Origin: Opitutia bacterium UBA4654
GTDB taxonomy: Bacteria > Verrucomicrobiota > Verrucomicrobiia > Opitutales > Intestinicryptomonadaceae
Length of the DNA stretch: 12,548 nt
NCBI GenBank assembly: GCA_002405555.1
Contig: DHMA01000110.1
Coordinates: forward strand, 855-13,402
Direction: 5' to 3'
Shown piece after piece: positions 7,680 to 12,548 of this stretch. How positions within the stretch are numbered: the stretch's first letter is position 1; each line of letters starts with the position of its first letter. The position numbers and the translations under genes are program-made. The notes under the pieces are model-generated. The model had not been told where the DNA came from and did no database searches. It saw only the letters and a list, made by a program, of their open reading frames with translations.

Positions 7680-8420
7680 TCAAGCCATTTGCCAGTCAAT
7701 CCTCACGCGGGCGTGCTCGCGCCCCGTTTCGGAGCGGATTGACGCGTAGGTCGATTCGCCGCGCACCTCTCCGACGACGGACACCGTCGATTTCGGCTGA
7801 ACCTCCTCCATGAAGCTTGCGAAAATTTTTGCGGGCTTGCGGAGTTCGGCGAAACTGTCGGGCACTGTTTCCGAAGCCCAGACGGCGAACACCGTGTTGT
7901 TGACGTGTCCGTTGAGGTCGATGTTGTCGTTGAGCGTTTCGAATTTGCGGACGCTGAGATTCGGGGCGGACTCGTCGGGCTTGCCGAATTTTTCGTCGAA
8001 CGAAACCGCGTTTGCGTGGGCGGGGTTGCGCGGCCAGTCGGGAAGTCTGTCGAGCTTTGCGATGCGCCTTGCAAGCACGTCGAAGAGCAGCCACTGCGAA
8101 CGCGCCGTGAAGAGGGGCTTGCCGTCGGCGTCGGTTGCCGCGAACTCGCGGTAGGTCGCGATTCTGTCGCGGTCGGACGCCCACGTTTCGAGGCGCACGC
8201 GCTCGCCCCAGCGCGGAGTTCTTTCGATTTCAACGGCGATTTTCGAGAGCGCCCAGCCGAGGTTTTTCGGTTTGAGGTCGTTGTATGCCACTCCGAGAAT
8301 TTCGGCGTGTTCCGTAGCTATTTCCTGCAACATTTGCAACAGCGCGGGAGCTTTGAGCCGCCCGAATCTGTCGGCGTCGGCGATTCTCACCTTGTAGCTT
8401 GTCTTGTGCGAATTTTCCAT
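7680..8420 (-). CDS. Acyl-ACP thioesterase (FatA/FatB-like, two hotdog domains)
   Basis: The 246-residue product would hydrolyse acyl-acyl carrier protein to free fatty acid and ACP in the cytosol. The N-terminal hotdog (residues 8-125) has the usual opening YKVRIADADRFGRLKAPALL, a long helix (QMLQEIATEHAEILG) and SQWLLFDVLARRIAKL (108-123). The C-terminal hotdog (155-246) carries IDLNGHVNNTVFAVW. Its D168, N170 and H172 match the Asp-Asn-His set of plant FatB, and E206 in SFMEEVQPKS lies 34 residues after the histidine, the same distance as the FatB glutamate. The length agrees with bacterial members without a transit peptide. The frame could start at a TTG (8429), but I prefer the ATG at 8420 because that TTG overlaps the likely -10. 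The Bat terminator just upstream means it needs its own promoter. Chain-length preference cannot be read from the sequence. Confidence 0.9.
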   Translation of the reverse strand: MENSHKTSYKVRIADADRFGRLKAPALLQMLQEIATEHAEILGVAYNDLKPKNLGWALSKIAVEIERTPRWGERVRLETWASDRDRIATYREFAATDADGKPLFTARSQWLLFDVLARRIAKLDRLPDWPRNPAHANAVSFDEKFGKPDESAPNLSVRKFETLNDNIDLNGHVNNTVFAVWASETVPDSFAELRKPAKIFASFMEEVQPKSTVSVVGEVRGESTYASIRSETGREHARVRIDWQMA

Positions 8421-8428
8421 TTCCCGCA

Positions 8429-8457
8429 ATTCAACGACCGTCGCGCCCGATTTTCAA
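8429..8457 (-). promoter_or_regulatory. Candidate promoter for the thioesterase, possibly leaderless
   Basis: On the minus strand TTGAAA (8452-8457, 5/6 to the -35 consensus) is separated by 17 bp from TTGAAT (8429-8434, 4/6 to the -10 consensus). Transcription would begin about 7 nt on, nearly at the ATG (8420), leaving almost no leader. It starts right after the T-run of the upstream terminator. The -10 match is modest, so this is a candidate only. Confidence 0.35.
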
Positions 8458-8484
8458 CAAAAAACCCCGAACGGCGTTCGGGGC
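8458..8484 (-). terminator. Intrinsic terminator of the Bat operon
   Basis: CCCCGAAC (8465-8472) pairs with GTTCGGGG (8476-8483) around a 3-nt loop. Read on the minus strand, the stem is followed by six T residues (8459-8464). It lies about 39 nt after the BatE stop at 8523 and separates the Bat genes from the thioesterase. Confidence 0.85.
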
Positions 8485-8522
8485 GCGGAATATCATGGTT
8501 TGTTTGAAAATGTCAGGAGGCA

Positions 8523-9269
8523 TTATTCGACGGTCGGCGCGAAGTCGGCCGCCGCCGCCCAGCCGCGCTTGCCGTTTTTCGTTTCGAGGTACAGGTAGCC
8601 GCCGCGCGATTTCAGGATTTTCGCGCATTGCCCCGCGTCTGCGATGGCGGCGGCGGGCGCGGTTTTCGTCGGAGATACGGCGAGCTTTGCGTCGGGTTTC
8701 AGCGCGACCGCGGTGTCGGCAAAATTCCGCCAGTCGAGAATGGACGGAATCGCCGCTGCGAACGCCGCCGCAAAAACTATCGCAAGGAACAGCGTCGCGG
8801 GCGGGCGTTTGCCGTAGAGCGGCGGAACGAACACAAGCAGCACCGCCGCCCAAAACGACACGAAGCACACCGTCGCCCACTCCGATTCGGAAAGCTCGGC
8901 AATCAGTGGCGTTTTGAACGCGTCCAGCCCCGATTCGAGCGAGTTGTCCTTTGCGTACATTGCGAGATTCGCCGTAGCCTCGCGCATGCGCGGCGCGTTG
9001 TAGACCGCGCGTTTGTAGTTCAGGAGCGCGTCGCCCTTTCGGTCGAGCTTCGCGAATGCGTTTGCCTTGTTGAAGTACAGCTCCGCGGAGTCGAAGCCGT
9101 TTTTTTCGGCAAGCGCGTAGTTTTCGAGGGCGCGGGCGTAGTCGCCCGCCTTGTAGGCGTTGTTGCCGAGCGCGAAATATTCCCGCGCGGTCTGCGCCCC
9201 CGCCGTCGCCGCCGCAAACAACGCGGCGGCAAGCATGATGATTGTCCGTAAAATTTTCACAGTTTTCAT
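8523..9269 (-). CDS. batE: BatE-like TPR and SH3-like membrane protein
   Basis: This 248-residue envelope protein has a signal-type N-terminus (cleavage likely at AGA-Q, residues 23-26). Two TPR-like units follow at 28-93 (ALGNNAYKAGDYARALENY and LYFNKANAFAKLDRKGDALL). Two membrane helices lie near 131-151 and 158-178. A C-terminal bacterial SH3-like domain (about 186-245) ends with GGYLYLETKNGKRGWAAAAD. TPR, membrane pair and SH3 in this order is the BatE layout of Bacteroidetes and relatives. Its ATG overlaps the BatD stop by 4 nt (ATGA), a translational-coupling arrangement, and it has no Shine-Dalgarno of its own. The frame extends upstream to 10094, but that extension lies inside BatD in another frame and is Arg-rich nonsense. 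The role, helping assemble or maintain the Bat complex in the cell envelope, is inferred from family and operon. Confidence 0.85.
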   Translation of the reverse strand: MKTVKILRTIIMLAAALFAAATAGAQTAREYFALGNNAYKAGDYARALENYALAEKNGFDSAELYFNKANAFAKLDRKGDALLNYKRAVYNAPRMREATANLAMYAKDNSLESGLDAFKTPLIAELSESEWATVCFVSFWAAVLLVFVPPLYGKRPPATLFLAIVFAAAFAAAIPSILDWRNFADTAVALKPDAKLAVSPTKTAPAAAIADAGQCAKILKSRGGYLYLETKNGKRGWAAAADFAPTVE

Positions 9270-11143
9270 TTGGAGAGTTTTCCGACGAGCGTTCCGAGTT
9301 GCGCGTCGAGCTTTTTGATGTCGAGCTTCGAAGTGTCCGTTCCGCCGAATGCCAGCGCGTCCGCGCCGTCGAAGAACAGCCGCAGTCCGCCGACGTCGGC
9401 ATCGGGCTTTGTTTCGGCGAGGATTTCGGCGGCGTCGCGGGCGGTTAGCGATTCCGCCGAGCGTTCGCTGTCGGCCGCCACCGCGAATTGCAGGGCGCGG
9501 CGAGCCTCCTCGAAGAACGCGTTGAAGTCTCCGCGCTTTGCCGCCGCCGCCGCAAGCGAGCGGTGCTTTGCCGCCGATTTTCTGTCGGCGATTTTCTTTG
9601 CGTAGCGGACGTCGTTGATTTTGCGCAGCGACTCCCTCCGCAACATCACAAACGCCACCACCGCGCAGAGGAACACTATTTGCGCCCCCCAGAAGTAGGG
9701 CGATTCGAGTAGCCGCGCGTCCGAGGAGTGCGCGGCGGTTTCGGCTATTTTGTCGAACGCTGGCGCGGGGGCGGACTGCTCCGTTTCCGCCGCGCGTTTC
9801 GAGCGTCCCGTAGGCGCGACGCTTATCGGGAGCGGCGCGGAATTCAGCTCGACGTACTTTTCGCCCACGGGGTCGAAGTAGTTGAACCTGACCGTCGGGG
9901 CGGTCGGAATGTCCGCCTTTTTGGGGACTGCCGTGTATTCGAAAGTCTTGATTCCGATGTTCGAAAGCCCGTTGCTTTCGTCGGTGAACGACGACTTCGC
10001 CTTGTAGGTTTTCCAGTCTGCGCCAGCGTCGAGCTTCGGCTCGCGGATTCGCGGGAAGTTGCCCACGCCCACGATTTTTGCGGTAATCGTGCACGGCTCG
10101 CCGACCGTAAGCGCGTCCGGCTCTACCGCCGCGTTTTCGAGCGTGAACGTTCCGATTGCGCCCGTGAAGTCGGCGGGCTTGCCGTTTTCGGGCAGTTCGA
10201 GCACGTCGATTTTTTTCGACGGCATGTCGATTTTGAATTCTACGGGAGTGCCGCCGCCGAACGACATCATGCGGTCGAAAATCGACATTCCCGCGAGGTC
10301 GTCGGCGCGAAGCTCGCGCTGGAACACGCCCCGCGCGGAGAAGTCGAGGTCGTAGCTTCCCGCTTTGAGCGGCGTGATTGCCGTGGCGTATTTCACGAGA
10401 ACGCGGCTGCCGTCGGAGGAAATTGTGGGTTTTTCCGAGAACGCGGGGCAGTCGAACGCGTCCGCCTTCTGGATTTCGGGCAGGAGTTGCGCGAGCGTGA
10501 ACCCGCGTTCGGAGAGGCTTTTGTCAAACGAGAACACAAGCTCGCACGGCACCGATTCGCCGACGTAGATTTTTTCGCGCGGAAGTTTTATTTCGAGCTT
10601 TGCGTTGTTTTTGAGGTTCGCCTCGAAGCTCTGAATCTGGCTTCTCGCCTGCTGTCTGCGCTGTATTTGGCGTTGCGCGCTCTGCCGCGAAAAGAAGGGG
10701 TCGCTCCCGAAAATCGAGCCGCCGAAGGGGTCGGCAAACGCGTCGTCGTCGGCGCTTTCGGCGGGCGCGGACTTGTCTACCGTGAGCGTCGCCGCCGCGA
10801 TTTTATATTTCTTGCCGCCGATTTCCGCTTCCCATTCGGGGATTGTCAGCTCTCCCTCGCGGTCGGCTCGCATTGTGAGCACAACCGACGTCTCGCGCGA
10901 GACCGAGCCGTTTATAATCGACATGTTCCGCGACGAGCTTTGCCCCACGATTTGCAGGCCGTCGGGCAGCGGAATTTTCGAGATGTCCGCGCTTCCCTTG
11001 ACGTCTTTGAAACTCAGCGTGTAGCGGGCGGTGCCGTTCGGGGGAATCGCCTTGGGGGAGAACCCCGACGTTTCAACCGACTGCGCAAACGCCGCCGCGT
11101 ATGATAGAATGAAGTATAAAATGATTGCGGATATTTTTTTCAT
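9266..11143 (-). CDS. batD: BatD-like envelope protein
   Basis: The 625-residue product has a signal peptide (MKKISAIILYFILSYAAAFA, cleavage before Gln21). A long exported beta-rich region follows, made of Ig-like segments (about 21-122, 181-310 and 325-442). Motifs such as LPREKIYVGESVPCELVFSF (187-206) and DALTVGEPCTITAKIVGVGN (343-362) are typical of BatD. A linker at 125-170 is first Asp/Ala-rich, then Gln/Arg-rich. One membrane helix (483-501) precedes a cytoplasmic Lys/Arg/Ala-rich helical tail of about 120 residues. BatD proteins accompany MoxR ATPases and VWA proteins and were named for aerotolerance in Bacteroides; the exact function is unsettled. I chose ATG 11143 because AAGGA lies 6 nt before it. 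It overlaps the upstream TAA by one base, and a TTG at 11149 is the less likely alternative. The stop overlaps batE by 4 nt. Confidence 0.92.
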   Translation of the reverse strand: MKKISAIILYFILSYAAAFAQSVETSGFSPKAIPPNGTARYTLSFKDVKGSADISKIPLPDGLQIVGQSSSRNMSIINGSVSRETSVVLTMRADREGELTIPEWEAEIGGKKYKIAAATLTVDKSAPAESADDDAFADPFGGSIFGSDPFFSRQSAQRQIQRRQQARSQIQSFEANLKNNAKLEIKLPREKIYVGESVPCELVFSFDKSLSERGFTLAQLLPEIQKADAFDCPAFSEKPTISSDGSRVLVKYATAITPLKAGSYDLDFSARGVFQRELRADDLAGMSIFDRMMSFGGGTPVEFKIDMPSKKIDVLELPENGKPADFTGAIGTFTLENAAVEPDALTVGEPCTITAKIVGVGNFPRIREPKLDAGADWKTYKAKSSFTDESNGLSNIGIKTFEYTAVPKKADIPTAPTVRFNYFDPVGEKYVELNSAPLPISVAPTGRSKRAAETEQSAPAPAFDKIAETAAHSSDARLLESPYFWGAQIVFLCAVVAFVMLRRESLRKINDVRYAKKIADRKSAAKHRSLAAAAAKRGDFNAFFEEARRALQFAVAADSERSAESLTARDAAEILAETKPDADVGGLRLFFDGADALAFGGTDTSKLDIKKLDAQLGTLVGKLSK

Positions 11144-12548
11144 TACCAATCCTTGTAGGACTTTTCAAATCTGTTCCGTTGTTCGCCGTAGCCGCGCAGG
11201 GGCAGCACTTTGTCGGAATCTTTCATCGATTCCAGCAGTTGCCGCGCTTCGCCCTTTGTCATTGCGCCTACCGCCGACCTGTAATTTTCGGAGTCTTTGC
11301 CGCCGTCTTTTTCGGCGGCTTGCGCGGCTGCCGCCTGCTTTTTCTCCGCCTGTTTTTGCTCGGCGGGAAGCTCGCGCTCTTCTTTGCCGGCGTTCTGCTC
11401 CTGCTTGTCCCGACCGCGATTTTCCTTGCTTTCGGACTGCTCTGGCTTGCCGTTTTGCACCTGCGGTTTTTTGTTGTCTACGGCTTGTTCGTCCCGATTT
11501 TGTTCGTCGCCGTTCTGCGGCTTGTCTTGGCGTTCGCCGTTTTGAGAGGCGTCGTTTTTGTCGGGAGAATTTTGCCTGTCGTTGTTTTTGTCGGAATTTT
11601 GCTCCTTGTTGTCCTTGTTATCGTTTTGTTGTTTGTCCTGTTTGTCGTTTTGCTTGTTTTTCTGATTTTGTCCGCCGTTTTGTTGCTGGCTGTTTTTGCT
11701 GTTTTGCTCTTGGCTCTTGTCCCGATTTTGATTCTGATTTTGTTGCTGATTTTGCTGTTGGTTCTGCTGGTTCTGATTCTGTTGTTGGTCTTGGTTTTGT
11801 TGCTGGTTCTGCTGCTGGTTATTTTGTTGGTTCTGGTTTTTGTCTTGGTTTTGATTGTTGTCGTCGCGGACAAGTTTTTTCAGTTCTTCTTTGAGTTTTG
11901 CGAGTCTCGCGAGCCGCTGTTTTTCGGCGTCGGAGGAGAGCGCGTCGGAAAGCTTTTTTATTTTAGACGTTTCGTTGTCGAGGTTTTTCTCGGCGACAAG
12001 CGCGGCTTGCAGGTTGTTTTGCGCGGCTGTAAAAGCGGGGGCGAGTTCCGCCGCGCTTTTGTATCCGTCGATTGCGCCGTCGAGAATTTTTTCCGCGTTA
12101 TTCCATTTTTCGAGGTTTTGCGAGGCGTTTCCCGCAAGCTCCGCCGACTGCTTTTCGACGGCTTCGCACTGCGCGATTCCCTGTTTAAGGCTTTGTTGGA
12201 ATTGCTTGTCTTTGAGCGGCGACGACTCCAACGCCTTCTTTTTTTCCTCGTCGGTCTTTGCCGCCTTTACCGCTTCAAGCTCCTTTTGCAGAAGCGGCGC
12301 GCCCTGTTGCAGCAGAACTGTTCCGCCCGACATCGCCGCGGCTTCGGCTTGGTCGAGCTGCGCGGCTTTTGCGCCGAGTTCGTTGGCGGATTCCGCAGCG
12401 GCGAGCGAATGCTTTGCGTCGGCGTAGTCGGCGTTTGCGATGTTGTAGAAAGCCTTTGCGTGCAGGGCGAAGTCGTAGGGTTCTGCCTTTATTGCGTCGA
12501 GGAATTTTTCCCGCGCGGCGGCGGTGTCGCCCTTTGCCAGCAGGTCTA
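11143..12548 (-). CDS. BatC-like TPR protein with a long Gln/Asn-rich tract, N-terminus cut off
   Basis: The frame is open from the right edge (first full codon 12544-12546) to TAA at 11143, giving 467 visible residues. An ATG at 12333 is not the start, because the frame before it encodes a good TPR (AREKFLDAIKAEPYDFALHA, then AFYNIANADY). A second TPR-like unit (AIDGYKSAAELAPAFTAAQN) and a Lys-rich helix follow. Visible residues 230-385 are low complexity. The first 45 of these contain 42 Gln or Asn; the rest adds Asp, Lys and Glu. After a short Ala/Lys-rich helix comes an ordered-looking end with MTKGEARQLLESMKDSDK and a final KDW. TPR, Q-rich linker, short helix and terminal D/E-W is the pattern I associate with BatC proteins. 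Position directly before batD agrees. An N-terminal VWA or membrane part may lie outside the window, so a BatB-BatC fusion cannot be excluded. Confidence 0.85.
   Translation of the reverse strand, partial: DLLAKGDTAAAREKFLDAIKAEPYDFALHAKAFYNIANADYADAKHSLAAAESANELGAKAAQLDQAEAAAMSGGTVLLQQGAPLLQKELEAVKAAKTDEEKKKALESSPLKDKQFQQSLKQGIAQCEAVEKQSAELAGNASQNLEKWNNAEKILDGAIDGYKSAAELAPAFTAAQNNLQAALVAEKNLDNETSKIKKLSDALSSDAEKQRLARLAKLKEELKKLVRDDNNQNQDKNQNQQNNQQQNQQQNQDQQQNQNQQNQQQNQQQNQNQNRDKSQEQNSKNSQQQNGGQNQKNKQNDKQDKQQNDNKDNKEQNSDKNNDRQNSPDKNDASQNGERQDKPQNGDEQNRDEQAVDNKKPQVQNGKPEQSESKENRGRDKQEQNAGKEERELPAEQKQAEKKQAAAAQAAEKDGGKDSENYRSAVGAMTKGEARQLLESMKDSDKVLPLRGYGEQRNRFEKSYKDW
11150..11154 (-). promoter_or_regulatory. 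Shine-Dalgarno of batD
   Basis: On the minus strand AAGGA is followed by TTGGTA and then the ATG at 11143, a 6-nt spacing. It decides for this ATG over the in-frame TTG at 11149, and it lies in the last codons of the upstream gene. Confidence 0.75.
11725..11859 (-). repeat. Low-complexity CAA/CAG/AAC/AAT codon tract
   Basis: On the minus strand 45 codons hold 26 Gln, 16 Asn and 3 others (two Asp, one Lys). Short units such as QQQN recur but the codons vary between CAA and CAG and between AAC and AAT. It is therefore an old or selected amino-acid repeat and not a fresh DNA slippage array. A less dense continuation reaches 11392. Confidence 0.85.

Noticed and set aside
9270..10094. N-terminal extension of the BatE frame
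   Set aside because: It lies within batD in another frame. The signal peptide begins exactly at the ATG at 9269, which also forms the ATGA overlap.
9728..11104. A 458-codon open frame on the plus strand, antisense to batD
   Set aside because: batD has a signal peptide, a membrane helix and family motifs in the other strand. The antisense product is Arg/Val/Phe-rich without structure.
11725..11859. Possible CRISPR or tandem DNA repeat in the TTG/CTG-rich stretch
   Set aside because: There are no equal-length repeats with unique spacers. The pattern is explained by Gln and Asn codons in an open frame.
11031..11894. A Cys/Arg/Phe-rich plus-strand frame opposite the Q/N tract
   Set aside because: It crosses from batD into the BatC-like gene on the antisense strand, and its odd composition is explained by the reversed codons of those genes.
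1..12548. A new defence, secretion or mobile system spanning the window
   Set aside because: I found no transposase, integrase, phage, toxin or restriction motif, no attachment site and no tRNA. The genes belong to ordinary families or are single unknowns.

Overview
The window reads like chromosomal DNA from a GC-rich Gram-negative bacterium, most likely of the PVC group and probably Verrucomicrobiota. This rests on the combination seen: a very long secreted-type protein of Ig-like repeats, a squalene-hopene cyclase, a Bat (Bacteroides aerotolerance) cluster and a two-hotdog acyl-ACP thioesterase, with several genes lacking a clear Shine-Dalgarno site. The assignment is inference; there is no rRNA or tRNA here.

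Layout. Bases 2-3043 (+) hold the end of a giant Ig-repeat protein that began before the window, closed by a strong hairpin terminator. A good sigma70-type promoter then drives shc (3251-5287, +), followed with zero spacing by a PfkB-family sugar kinase (5288-6136, +) and a second terminator. The remainder is on the minus strand and converges on this pair. Read in its transcription direction (right to left), it holds a TPR protein with a very long Gln/Asn-rich tract (BatC-like, cut by the right edge), BatD and BatE, joined by 1-nt and 4-nt overlaps and closed by a terminator at 8458-8484. Next come an acyl-ACP thioesterase, an unrecognised multi-pass membrane protein, guanylate kinase (gmk), and a small protein whose predicted strand-helix-helix order resembles a ribbon-helix-helix protein. 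A long AT-rich inverted repeat lies between gmk and that small gene.

How they work together. The Bat proteins are envelope components that in other bacteria accompany MoxR ATPases and VWA proteins; those partners would lie beyond the right edge. The cyclase makes hopane-type triterpenoids for membranes, and the thioesterase releases fatty acids from ACP, so two genes touch membrane lipids without being in one operon. gmk is housekeeping. No mobile element, CRISPR array, defence system or tRNA was found. The main candidates for a second look are the Q/N tract, the disulfide-poor Ig repeats with a duplicated C-terminal beta motif, the small protein with its inverted repeat, and a possible leaderless promoter for the thioesterase. 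I see no convincing undescribed multi-gene system.
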